From Psychrilyobacter piezotolerans (lineage in GTDB: Bacteria; Fusobacteriota; Fusobacteriia; Fusobacteriales; Fusobacteriaceae), in NCBI RefSeq assembly GCF_003391055.1, contig NZ_QUAJ01000027.1, forward strand, positions 1-35,936: a DNA stretch of 35,936 nucleotides. Reading direction: 5' to 3'. The notes below the pieces were generated by a model, which was not told the DNA's origin, did not search any database, and was given only the letters and a program-made list of their open reading frames with translations. The position numbers were made by a program, and so were the translations under genes. Below are positions 1 through 7,697 of the stretch, in pieces; the first letter of the stretch is position 1; each line of letters opens with the position of its first letter.

Positions 1-38
1 ATGGGAGGGTAGTTGCCATAAGAATATTGAGGGAATAA
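1..38 (+). CDS. Partial ORF tail (last 11 codons) inside the left repeat
   Basis: Frame 3 reads GRVVAIRILRE followed by TAA at 36-38. The same tail is present, inverted, at 35899-35936, where it would be the gene lying upstream of pcm in the same direction. The residues look like an ordinary protein C-terminus, but they are too few to assign a family. The call rests only on an open frame running off the window edge and could be chance. Confidence 0.3.
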   Translation, partial: GRVVAIRILRE

Positions 39-223
39 GGCCTTCAAAAAAAATAGTGAGGACGTTTGTTTGCTATACAAAAATTCTTGTTTTCAGTATT
101 AAATACTATGAAATATCCATAAATAAGCAATTATTTGTCAAATTAACAAAGTTAAAAACTTAATAGATACATTGAGTTATCAAGGAAAATTAATAAAAAA
201 AATTATTTACAAATAGGGAGGAA
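1..223. repeat. Terminal inverted repeat, left copy (223 bp)
   Basis: Bases 1-223 are the exact reverse complement of 35714-35936. I compared the two ends block by block, including the two eight-base A runs, and found no mismatch. Identity stops inside a GGGAGGAA ribosome-site motif: the left copy continues into a headless ORF, the right copy into the pcm start codon. The repeat holds the last codons of an unidentified ORF and two odd palindromes, AGTATT-A-AATACT (95-107) and AAGTT-AAA-AACTT (149-161). It may extend beyond the window. Whether it is genomic or an assembly artefact cannot be decided from the sequence. Confidence 0.95.
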
Positions 224-453
224 GCTATACTTACACTCGAGATGATTTTCAGTCAGATTATATAGCTATCGGGATTAGAATTGGAACTGATGGAACACAA
301 GAAGATATTGATTTTATAGTGAATAAATTACAACCACAGATTAAAATTACAGATGCAGATATGGACAGCTCAGATTTTCCAGATATTGATAAAAAAGCTA
401 TGATGAAATTAAGGGAAGAGTTATTACCATATTATAAAAAATTAAGGAGATGA
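217..453 (+). pseudogene. Headless C-terminal ORF fragment, possibly class-V aminotransferase-like
   Basis: An open frame follows a TAG at 214-216 and ends with TGA at 451-453. It has 78 sense codons and no start codon before the ATG at 361. The translation contains SDYIAIGIRIGTDGTQEDID and a basic, Tyr/Lys-rich end (ELLPYYKKLRR). The I-R-x-G-x-x-x-T-x-x-D-I-D pattern resembles the extreme C-terminus of fold-type-I PLP enzymes of the class-V aminotransferase/cysteine desulfurase group, but this is weak. The frame begins exactly where the 223-bp repeat ends, so the 5' part of the gene was replaced by repeat sequence, by rearrangement or by misassembly. The AAGGAG used by the next gene lies inside its last codons. 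Confidence 0.5.
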
Positions 454-459
454 TGTATT

Positions 460-2046
460 TTGATAAACAAGAACGTATTAAGAAATGGTGTATTAGTAAG
501 TATGATAGTATTAGCTTTAACGGGGTGCAGCAACAATCCAGGTGAGTTAACATTTCAGCATCACAATCACTTAGCAAATTTAGAGTTTGATCGTGGTTAC
601 CCAACGGCTGATTCAGCTGAAGCTCTTCAGCAGGAGCTAGCTTTCCAAAGAGCTACCCAAGCATATCTTTGGGCACTTCCAATTACAAATATGAGAGCTA
701 TGCAAGAAGGGCATGCAGAGCTTATGGATGGAACAGCTTACAACAAGATTGCTATTTATGAAGACAGACTAAAAGCACATACGATTATCACTACACCAAA
801 CAGTGATGTAATCTATGGTTTAGCATGGCTAGACATGAAAGATACAGGACCTTTAGTTATTGAAATGCCAGCTGCATTACAAACTCTTGTAGATGATATG
901 TTGCATGATGCATTGATTGGCCCTGAAAAAGAAGATGGCACTCATTATTTAGGAGATATAGGGAATGCTGGCCCCGATCGAGGTAAAGGAGGATTATTCT
1001 TAATCCTTCCTCCAGGTGTGTCTAGAGAGGGTTATGATTCGAATAAATATTTCATCTATGAATCAAATACATATGAAGTATTCTTATTCCTTAGATCATT
1101 TTTTGAGGATATGAATAATACAACCCCTGCAGTTGATCGTATGAAAGAAATTAAGATTTATCCATTAATTGGAGATGCGGAACCAATGGAATATCATGAA
1201 GTTTCAGATATACCAAGTAACTCGATCTCCCCTAAAGATTGGACTTACTTTGAACAGTTGGATCGTACTATTCAAGCTGAACCAATATTAGTGGTTGACC
1301 CTTACATGAATGGTATTCTTGCTTCTTTAGGTATTAAGAAGGGATATAAATTCAACCCATCGGATGCTGAGAAAGAAATGTTAACACTTGCAGCACAAAC
1401 TGGTTGGAAAATAGCAAAAGAAGTTTCATTAAACTTTGATGAAAAAGGACGTGATACTGTTGGGCATACAACCTTCTGGGAGGAATCTCCTTCATGGGTA
1501 GCTCACGCCTTAACTGATGAGGAGGGTAACCAGTATACTGCAGGGTCTGATACTTCATATAATTCAGTTGAAACAGGGCACACAAATGTAGATGCCAAGA
1601 TGCATATGTATATCAACCACTACTCTATATCCGATGCAATGATAAATGCTAAGATTGGACAAGGAGCCAAGTATGCAGGGGCATATAAAGATTCAGATGG
1701 TGAATACCTGCGTGGTGAATGCACTTATTCAATAACACTGCCAAACAACATACCTGCAGGACTATTTTGGTCGATAACTGCATATGATGCAGAAACTGCT
1801 GCTGGAGTGCCAAGCAACAATAAGTATCCATCAATTGGTGACCGTGATAACCCCATTCAAAATGCTGATGGTTCAACAACTCTATGGTTTGGCCCGTCAC
1901 TGCCTGAAGGCGCTTATGCTGAAAACTATGTTCATATTCCAAAAGACACAAATTGGTTCGCTTTAATACGTCTATACGGTCCTCAGAAGAGTCTATTTAC
2001 CGGTGAGTGGATTCCTGGTGAGTTTATAAAAATAGAATCTAATTAA
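460..2046 (+). CDS. DUF1254/DUF1214 domain lipoprotein
   Basis: 528 residues starting at TTG 460, nine bases after AAGGAGA (444-450); the ATG at 454 is in another frame. The N-terminus is a lipoprotein signal: Lys/Arg, a hydrophobic stretch, then LTGC with the lipidated Cys at residue 23. The body matches the two-part DUF1254 (N-terminal, including ITTPNSDVIYGLAWLDM) plus DUF1214 (C-terminal, including LFWSITAYDAET, NADGSTTLWFGP and WFALIRLYGP) architecture. These are envelope proteins of unknown biochemical function, most common in Proteobacteria and marine bacteria. Base composition is visibly richer in G+C than the glycogen or fba genes, and it sits between a truncated ORF and an IS relic, so horizontal acquisition is likely. 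The frame is intact and may be expressed. Seen: lipobox and full length. Known: domain names. Inferred: transfer. Confidence 0.82.
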   Translation: MINKNVLRNGVLVSMIVLALTGCSNNPGELTFQHHNHLANLEFDRGYPTADSAEALQQELAFQRATQAYLWALPITNMRAMQEGHAELMDGTAYNKIAIYEDRLKAHTIITTPNSDVIYGLAWLDMKDTGPLVIEMPAALQTLVDDMLHDALIGPEKEDGTHYLGDIGNAGPDRGKGGLFLILPPGVSREGYDSNKYFIYESNTYEVFLFLRSFFEDMNNTTPAVDRMKEIKIYPLIGDAEPMEYHEVSDIPSNSISPKDWTYFEQLDRTIQAEPILVVDPYMNGILASLGIKKGYKFNPSDAEKEMLTLAAQTGWKIAKEVSLNFDEKGRDTVGHTTFWEESPSWVAHALTDEEGNQYTAGSDTSYNSVETGHTNVDAKMHMYINHYSISDAMINAKIGQGAKYAGAYKDSDGEYLRGECTYSITLPNNIPAGLFWSITAYDAETAAGVPSNNKYPSIGDRDNPIQNADGSTTLWFGPSLPEGAYAENYVHIPKDTNWFALIRLYGPQKSLFTGEWIPGEFIKIESN

Positions 2047-2156
2047 TAGACATGGAATAATATTTACTTATAAATGACTTCAAAAGAAATATCAAAAAAT
2101 GAAAATATGAGAGTTTTATAAATAAGTGAATTACTTCCTGCAATAAACTCAAATTT

Positions 2157-2258
2157 AATTGGGGTTTCCATGGTCTTGTATTATGATTAGCATAGTATTT
2201 AAATTTTAGCATGTCAAGAAACCCCATTAAGCATTAGAGGTTTTGGCATGCTTTTCTT
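2157..2258 (+). terminator. Long imperfect hairpin followed by terminator-like stem
   Basis: GGGGTTTC at 2161-2168 pairs perfectly with GAAACCCC at 2218-2225. Its roughly 50-nt loop contains a second stem, GTATTATG (2178-2185) with CATAGTAT (2191-2198), which pairs fully if G-U pairs are allowed. Immediately after comes AAGCAT (2229-2234) pairing with ATGCTT (2248-2253) and a T-rich tail. It lies about 115 bases after the DUF1254 stop. The second hairpin could terminate that transcript; the first is larger than a terminator needs and may be a small structured RNA or a relic of a mobile element. Confidence 0.45.
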
Positions 2259-2337
2259 TACTTTGAGAAAGAGAATTGAACCAACATTCTAGCGAAATTA
2301 TTATAAAAAATAGGTTTAAATCAATGGGGTTATTAAA

Positions 2338-3025
2338 GGTTCTGGTGCAACAATTTAAATGTGATAGAATATCCTAAAAACCTAGGAGGAATATCATGCA
2401 ACCAAAAGAATTTAAATATAAACAATTTGAAGGTGAAGTAATATTGCTTTGTGTCAGGTGGTATTTGAAATATCCTCTTAGTTTTAGAAACTTAAAAGAT
2501 ATTATGATGGAGAGAGGAATTGAGGTGTCGCACACTTCTACTATGCGTTGGGCTCTGAAGGTAATACTGTAGACTTTCTATTAACTTCAAAGCGAGATAA
2601 AAAGGCTGCTAAAAGGTTTTTAATAAGGCATTAAAATCTAAAAACAATGTTACTCCTAGAGTGATCACGATAGATAAGAGTGGAGCTAACCTTTCTGCAA
2701 TCAACAGCTTGAAGCAAGAAAACTCTGATGTTTTGGACAGTTTAGAGGTACGCCAAAACAAGTATTTGAATAATATTATTGAGCAAGATCATCGTTTTAT
2801 TAAGCGAATAGTAAAATATGCCTTAGGTTTCAAAAGCTTTAATACAGCTAAGCGTATATTGTCTGGAATTGAAATAATGAATATGATAAGGAAAGGGCAA
2901 GTCGATGGATTAAATCGAAATGCCCTTTTAGAATGTAAATTTATAAATGAGTTATTTGGAATTGTAGATTAAATAAAAAATCTTATAGAAATTTTGTACT
3001 TTTTCATAATTGTTGCACTAGAACC
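2338..3025 (+). mobile_element. IS6-family insertion sequence, internally deleted
   Basis: The element has clear terminal inverted repeats. The left end reads GGTTCTGGTGCAACAATT (2338-2355). The right end, read inward, is GGTTCTAGTGCAACAATT (3025-3008), 17 of 18 identical. GGTTCTG-TGCAA ends are typical of IS6-family elements (IS240/IS257 type). The length is 688 bp against roughly 800 for intact family members. The flanking octamers (TTATTAAA left, AAGGATTT right) differ, so no target-site duplication remains. The element is probably immobile by itself, but its ends could be used in trans. Confidence 0.85.
2396..2972 (+). pseudogene. IS6-family transposase remnant, catalytic core deleted and frameshifted
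   Basis: The N-terminal part (2396-2572, 58 codons) reads MQPKEFKYKQFEGEVILLCVR and ends its family-like portion with HTSTMRWAL, the helix-turn-helix region of IS6 transposases; it then runs out of frame into TAG at 2570. The next recognisable segment, GSEGNTVDFLLTSKRDKKAAKRF (about 2551-2620), is in another frame, so a deletion removed roughly 70 residues including the first catalytic Asp. A second shift in the T run near 2620 (apparently one T missing) moves the frame again. The rest (2661-2972) keeps the second Asp (VITIDK) and the Glu (NNIIEQDHR) of the DDE triad and GFKSFNTA. An AGGAGG lies at 2384-2389. It is non-functional. Confidence 0.88.
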
Positions 3026-3297
3026 AAGGATTTCCCACAATTGTTCAGTTCTATGAATAGATAGAAATTAGAATCACTGGTACAAGCTAGTGGGAGAGAT
3101 ATTTATAAGTTAAATAAAAAAGTTCCTAATTTTTTAGGATCTTTTTTAATTACTTTTGAGGAAACAGGCTCTAACGTGTGCCCCAGATGTTTACTTTTTC
3201 TATCTGTCGTGATGTTCCCTTGGAGTTAGGAATTAAGTCAAGTTATATAATAAAAATTCTACTTCAAATAGTGATTCTGTGGGGACAGTTTGGAGAC
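3026..3297. other. Intergenic, no gene recognised
   Basis: Between the IS right end and the hydE terminator no frame of useful length with a start and ribosome site is visible. The only structure is an A/T-flanked hairpin at 3115-3147 (GTTCCTAA pairing with TTAGGATC, flanked by A7 and T6), which could stop transcripts arriving from the IS side. The rest looks like decayed sequence. Confidence 0.5.
3115..3147. terminator. A/T-flanked hairpin, probable bidirectional terminator
   Basis: A run of seven A, then the arm GTTCCTAA, a four-T loop, the arm TTAGGATC and six T. The stem contains one mismatch. The structure is symmetrical, so it could act on either strand. Confidence 0.55.
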
Positions 3298-3337
3298 AAA
3301 AAAGGAAAGTTAGATAGACTCTAACTTTCCTTTTTTT
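3298..3337. terminator. Terminator downstream of hydE (symmetrical)
   Basis: GGAAAGTTAGA (3304-3314), loop TAGAC, TCTAACTTTCC (3320-3330), flanked by A6 on one side and T7 on the other. The stem is a perfect 11 bp. It lies 28 bases past the hydE stop on the minus strand and also works in the plus direction, so it separates hydE from the accessory segment. Confidence 0.88.
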
Positions 3338-3364
3338 AATCACCCTTACACCTTTTAAACCAAC

Positions 3365-4450
3365 TTATTTAAGTTTCTTTTTAAAATGCGGGGAATCTCC
3401 CCAGTCATTGTAAATAATCTCGTCTCCGACACTTTCAACTCTCTTACCCAGACAGCTTTTACACTGATCGGCATTGTCATCTATACATGGTTTATTGTTA
3501 TAAAGCTGGTACTTAGCCTTATGCTCTTTAATAGTTGTAATAGGCATTAAAATATTAGCCCCTGCTTTTAAGCCTTTCTCCCTGCCTAAAGAATCCAATC
3601 CCTGAAGAGCAGTAGTAGCTGCAATATTAACATCTTTTAAATAGATTCTTGTCAGTGCTATCATCTTTAAACCTAATTCAACTCTTTTTTTCTTATCCAA
3701 AATATTATTTTTTTCCTTTTTCCCCATGGGAGTATCATCATGGAGGATATAAGGCCCCATACCTATCATATCTATATCCATCTTCTCATAAAATAATATG
3801 TCATCCACCAAATCCTCTGTAGTCTGACCCGGTAATCCAATCATTACTCCTGTACCTACCTGATATCCGGCCTTTCTCAGATCCTTTAGACACTCTATTC
3901 TGGTATCATGGTTGTGAAGGGGATCTTTGGGGTGTAGGGAGTCATAGATATCTTTATTAGAACTCTCTATTCTGAGTAAATATCTATGAGCTCCGGCATC
4001 GAACCACCTTTTATATGTTTCATAACTCTGCTCACCTAAGGATAAGGTGATTCCCAATTTATTGTTCGAAATCTCTTTTATTCCAATTACAACTTCCTCA
4101 ATAAAGTTAACGAACTCTTCATCACACCTTTCCCCGGCCTGAATAGCTATAGAAGCATAATTATTTTCATAGATCCATTTAGCCCCTTCCAGAATCTGTT
4201 CTTTGGTCATCCTGAATTTTTCTACCTTATCATTATCTCTTCTAATCCCGCAATAAAAGCAGTTTTTAATGCATTCATTACTAATTTCTATAAGCCCACG
4301 ATAATAAACTTTATTCCCGATATTTTCCAGCTTAACTTCATAAGCTTTCTTAAATATTTTTTCTATATCCTCTGCTGAATTTGTATTCATTAAGCAGATC
4401 AAATCACTTCGATCTAATTTTTCTTTATTTAATATTCTTTCTATATCCAA
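3365..4450 (-). CDS. hydE: [FeFe]-hydrogenase H-cluster radical SAM maturase HydE
   Basis: 361 residues. HydE is a radical SAM enzyme that builds the organometallic precursor of the hydrogenase H-cluster together with HydG and HydF. Seen: the radical-SAM motif C60-x3-C64-x2-C67 (CIKNCFYC), the downstream IAIQAGE and GVMIGLPGQT strands of the barrel, and a C-terminal C322-x7-C330-x2-C333 that matches the accessory cluster of HydE and separates it from biotin synthase. The start codon is TTG (4450-4448), preceded by GGGGGA; no better ATG is present. A candidate promoter lies at 4487-4495. Neither hydF, hydG nor a hydrogenase is in the window, so the partners must be elsewhere. The gene ends at a strong terminator and looks monocistronic. 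PylB-like or BioB-like function is less likely given the C-terminal cysteines and length. Confidence 0.9.
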   Translation of the reverse strand: MDIERILNKEKLDRSDLICLMNTNSAEDIEKIFKKAYEVKLENIGNKVYYRGLIEISNECIKNCFYCGIRRDNDKVEKFRMTKEQILEGAKWIYENNYASIAIQAGERCDEEFVNFIEEVVIGIKEISNNKLGITLSLGEQSYETYKRWFDAGAHRYLLRIESSNKDIYDSLHPKDPLHNHDTRIECLKDLRKAGYQVGTGVMIGLPGQTTEDLVDDILFYEKMDIDMIGMGPYILHDDTPMGKKEKNNILDKKKRVELGLKMIALTRIYLKDVNIAATTALQGLDSLGREKGLKAGANILMPITTIKEHKAKYQLYNNKPCIDDNADQCKSCLGKRVESVGDEIIYNDWGDSPHFKKKLK

Positions 4451-4486
4451 AATAAATCCCCCTGTAAATCTTTATTCAACAGATAA

Positions 4487-4495
4487 ATAATACCA
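4487..4495 (-). promoter_or_regulatory. Candidate extended -10 promoter for hydE
   Basis: On the minus strand TGG-TATTAT forms an extended -10 about 37 bases before the TTG start. No good -35 is seen at the expected spacing. Confidence 0.4.
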
Positions 4496-4578
4496 TTAAT
4501 TAGTGAATTTTTCCACAAAAAACTCCTAAAATTAATTAAAAATTCCTCTATTTTACAATTAAGACCGTAAATCCAACT

Positions 4579-5253
4579 TTATAATGTTTCTCTCAGGATG
4601 TATCCTCTTCCCTGAAGGGATTCGATGTGGCTGTCAAAGGTAGAAAGCTTCTTCTTGAGCTTCCTTATATATACATCTATGATCCTGTTCCCCTGAATAA
4701 ATTCATCCTCCCATACCCTCTCATAGATATTCATTCTGGAGAGAGCCACTCCTTTGTTTTTTGCTAAAAAAACAAGAAGGTTATACTCGGTTTTGGAGAG
4801 CTTGATCTCCTCTCCCCCCTCCCTCACACTGTTGGCTGAGAGATTGATAATAATATCCCCTACCTGGAGAAGTTCTATCACAGCAGCATTTTTTCGTTCC
4901 ACCACCCTTATCCTGAGAATCACCTCATCTATATTAAAGGGCTTTTTTACATAATCATCTGCCCCCCTTACAAATCCATCCACTATGTCCTGCTGTTCCG
5001 TCTTTCCTGTGAGCATTATTATGTGGGGAGTCCCGTAAACTCCCGGATGATTTCTTATTTTTTCACAAACTTCTAACCCGTCTATCCCCGGCAGGTATAG
5101 ATCTAAAAGTACAAGCTGCGGGCTCATATTTACTATCGTCTGTAAGGCGGCTTCTCCAGATGCGGCTGTACTAACCTCATATCCTTCTTCCTTTAAAGTT
5201 TTTTCTAAGTGATTTCTTGTTATCAGACTGTCCTCTACTATTAATATCTTCAT
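4579..5253 (-). CDS. OmpR/PhoB-family response regulator
   Basis: 224 residues. The receiver domain (about 1-118) carries E7/D8, the phosphoacceptor D51 (LVLLDLYLPG), T82 and K104 (KKPF). A winged-helix DNA-binding domain follows (about 125-222) with LSKTEYNLL, IYERVWED and RIIDVYIRKLKKKL, ending GRGYIL. It starts 3 nt after the hybrid kinase stop, so the two are surely one operon and cognate. The pairing of a REC/HPt-bearing hybrid kinase with an OmpR-type regulator resembles TorS/TorR or ArcB/ArcA. The target genes are unknown; the dyads at 7685-7719 upstream of the divergent permease are a possible site (inference). Confidence 0.92.
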   Translation of the reverse strand: MKILIVEDSLITRNHLEKTLKEEGYEVSTAASGEAALQTIVNMSPQLVLLDLYLPGIDGLEVCEKIRNHPGVYGTPHIIMLTGKTEQQDIVDGFVRGADDYVKKPFNIDEVILRIRVVERKNAAVIELLQVGDIIINLSANSVREGGEEIKLSKTEYNLLVFLAKNKGVALSRMNIYERVWEDEFIQGNRIIDVYIRKLKKKLSTFDSHIESLQGRGYILRETL

Positions 5254-5256
5254 ATT

Positions 5257-7617
5257 CTATTCCTCTCCAATCCTGTCTTTTAAACTGTTCCATCTAACCT
5301 CTATACCCTTTAAATACTTAACTTTTTGTTCAACGTTCTCTGAATCTTTTTCAATTTCTTCCAGAAGAATTCTTATTTTATCCTCTTTTAAATATGAAAA
5401 CTCCCCCTTAAGCTTATGAGCATAATATCTTATCTTCTCATATGATTTTACTTCCAGAGCTTCTTTTAACCGAAAAAGTCCTTTTGGTATCTCCTTCAAA
5501 CAATCGGCTATTATCCCTTCATTGCCCAGTTCATTAAGAAGTCTTTCAACCTTTAGCTGAGGCACAAGATTCTCAATTGCCTCTATAAGATCATCCCTCT
5601 GAAAAGGCTTTGTTACATAGGCATCCAGTGACCCTTTAAGTGCTTTTACTCTATCCTCTAAAAATGCATTTGCAGTTATCGCCACAACCGGTAATTTCAT
5701 ATCTATCTTTTTTATCCTGTCAGCCAGTTCGTATCCATCCATCTCAGGCATCTGTATATCTGTAAATACAATATCAATTTCACCTGTTAATAATTCCAGA
5801 GCTTCTGAACCCCTGGAAGCAGAAATGACCAATATTCCAATCCTTTCTAAAAGATCTTTTAATACATTTAGATTTAGCCTGCTGTCATCAACAATTAATG
5901 CTTTGATATTCCTTGTTTTGACCTCTATCTGTTCCTGGTTTACCTTCTCCATACTTCTATGGATCTTCCAGTTAAATAATGGATTCATACAAATAACAGA
6001 GACTTTTAGAAGCTCCATAGGTAAACTGCATACAACTGTACAATCTAAAGTATGCTTTTCCGGCAGATACAGATCTTCCCCTATAAAGATATGGGGGTAA
6101 TCAAGGAGTATTTCCCCATCCTCGGATAGGTCCATAAACTCCTCTTCATCGGATATAATTATATAAGGATGGTTGTAGTCATCTCCGAACTCTTGAAAAA
6201 ACTCCTTTACCTCTCTTGTGGCTGTATATAAAATAAAGCCTCCGGTGTTTGGCTGTAACTTATCTTTTCCTTCTGGAAGAGACAGTTTAAAGTAAAAACT
6301 GCTTCCCAGGCCCACGGTACTCTCAACCATAAGCTTTGACCCCATCAAAGATAAGAACCTTGATGTTATTGCCAGTCCCAGTCCCGTTCCTTCATACTCT
6401 CTTGAGTTCCCCTGCTGTCCCTGAATAAAATCTTCAGTTATTTTATCTACCATCTCTTCCGGAATACCTATTCCGGTATCTGTCACTCTAAAGTAAATGT
6501 CTCCGGACTCATTTATTTTAACACAGATAGTAATTTCACCCTCATGGGTAAACTTAACTGCATTTCCAACCAGGTTTATAAGAATCTTTCTCAGAGCTAA
6601 TCTGTCTCCCACTACAAGATGGGGGATATCCTTTGAACAGATACATATGAGTCTTAAATTTTTCCTATTTATTATACTCTCAAATATTTGAAGTATCTCT
6701 GTGAGAGTTTCCCTCAGAGAAAACTGGTTTCTGTGAATTTCTATTTTATTTGCTTCAATCTTGGAAAAATCAAGAATATCATTTATGATCTCCAATAAAT
6801 GATGGGATGCTCCTCCTATAACCCCGATCTTTTCATTGATCTTCCTGTCCATGGGAATATCTCTCAGGGTTTCTACCGTGCCTATTATCCCGCTGAGAGG
6901 TGTCCTTATCTCATGGGACATGTTGGCCAGAAAACGCCCTTTTTCCAGGCTGGCTTCCTCTGCCCTGAGCCTTGTTTTCGTGAGTTCCTTTACAAGTTTT
7001 CGTCTGCTTATTATCAGATAAAACATGATAAAGGAAACCATTATTGTCAGGTGGAAGGAGATTATTATCTTATTGAGGTTTCTCTTGTCTATCACAAAAA
7101 AGTGCCCATCCATATTGTAAAATGAGTACCCTCCCTCCAAAAGAAAATAGTTTAATTTATATTCTTTTGCCTTGGGATAGTTAAAAAACAATCTTTCCCT
7201 TACAGGGGAACCGTGGTATGGTTCGTCAGGATATAACACCATAACAAACTCATCCCTGGGAGTGTACCTATATCCGTAAACAGGGTAATTAAGGTTCTTT
7301 AAATCCGAGGTTTTTCTCCTGTCTTTAACAACCAGAGCTCTTGACCCTCCAGATTCTTCTTTATTTTTTCCCATCGAAAAGTTTGAAAACTCTATCTTCG
7401 AAAAACGTTTCTTTAAGTTATTTGTTTCTTCCCCTTTAAAGCCTAAAAGATAGACCTTCTCTACTGCAGGCTGAAGATAAATTACTCTTTCAAAGTAGGC
7501 CTCCAACCCATGAGAAAGGGGAAGCACTTTTCTCTCTGTTCCTATATTCATTGAGGGCTCTATTCCAAACACTCCTATACACATTATTATATATAAAGAC
7601 ATAATTATTCTTTTCAT
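5257..7617 (-). CDS. Hybrid sensor histidine kinase (HisKA-HATPase-REC-HPt)
   Basis: 786 residues. Order: an N-terminal hydrophobic segment (1-19, signal or membrane anchor), an extracytoplasmic region of about 160 residues with no family I recognise, a membrane segment (about 184-204), HisKA with the phosphorylated H235 (NMSHEIRTPL), HATPase_c with N352, DTGIG (380-384) and GTGLGL (410-415), a weakly conserved linker that may be a degenerate receiver (about 457-560), an intact receiver with D620 (VFTDIQMPEMDG) and K670, and an HPt domain with H734 (AHKLKG). It therefore carries a full phosphorelay in one chain and should pass phosphate to the regulator encoded 3 nt downstream. ATG 7617 is preceded by GAGGAGG, and a promoter at 7637-7665 would give a very short leader. 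The signal sensed is unknown. Confidence 0.92.
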   Translation of the reverse strand: MKRIIMSLYIIMCIGVFGIEPSMNIGTERKVLPLSHGLEAYFERVIYLQPAVEKVYLLGFKGEETNNLKKRFSKIEFSNFSMGKNKEESGGSRALVVKDRRKTSDLKNLNYPVYGYRYTPRDEFVMVLYPDEPYHGSPVRERLFFNYPKAKEYKLNYFLLEGGYSFYNMDGHFFVIDKRNLNKIIISFHLTIMVSFIMFYLIISRRKLVKELTKTRLRAEEASLEKGRFLANMSHEIRTPLSGIIGTVETLRDIPMDRKINEKIGVIGGASHHLLEIINDILDFSKIEANKIEIHRNQFSLRETLTEILQIFESIINRKNLRLICICSKDIPHLVVGDRLALRKILINLVGNAVKFTHEGEITICVKINESGDIYFRVTDTGIGIPEEMVDKITEDFIQGQQGNSREYEGTGLGLAITSRFLSLMGSKLMVESTVGLGSSFYFKLSLPEGKDKLQPNTGGFILYTATREVKEFFQEFGDDYNHPYIIISDEEEFMDLSEDGEILLDYPHIFIGEDLYLPEKHTLDCTVVCSLPMELLKVSVICMNPLFNWKIHRSMEKVNQEQIEVKTRNIKALIVDDSRLNLNVLKDLLERIGILVISASRGSEALELLTGEIDIVFTDIQMPEMDGYELADRIKKIDMKLPVVAITANAFLEDRVKALKGSLDAYVTKPFQRDDLIEAIENLVPQLKVERLLNELGNEGIIADCLKEIPKGLFRLKEALEVKSYEKIRYYAHKLKGEFSYLKEDKIRILLEEIEKDSENVEQKVKYLKGIEVRWNSLKDRIGEE

Positions 7618-7636
7618 TTACTTCCTCCTCAGAGGC

Positions 7637-7665
7637 ATTATATCTTTTTTTAAAAATAAAATCAA
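7637..7665 (-). promoter_or_regulatory. Promoter of the kinase/regulator operon
   Basis: On the minus strand TTGATT (7665-7660), a 17-base spacer and TATAAT (7642-7637). Transcription would start about 12-16 bases before the kinase ATG, just ahead of its GAGGAGG. Confidence 0.65.
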
Positions 7666-7668
7666 AAA

Positions 7669-7697
7669 TTAACAATTTGTTAACAAGTTCATATTAT
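7669..7697 (+). promoter_or_regulatory. Promoter candidate for the permease gene
   Basis: TTAACA (7669-7674), 17-base spacer, TATTAT (7692-7697). The -10 lies between the two halves of the dyad at 7685-7712, an arrangement typical of a repressor-controlled promoter. Confidence 0.5.

Noticed and set aside
2330-3033. Target-site duplication around the IS6-like element
   Set aside because: The flanking octamers TTATTAAA and AAGGATTT do not match.
3064-3129. Possible small gene after the IS element
   Set aside because: The frame closes after about 21 codons, has no start codon with a ribosome site, and runs into the terminator-like hairpin at 3115-3147.
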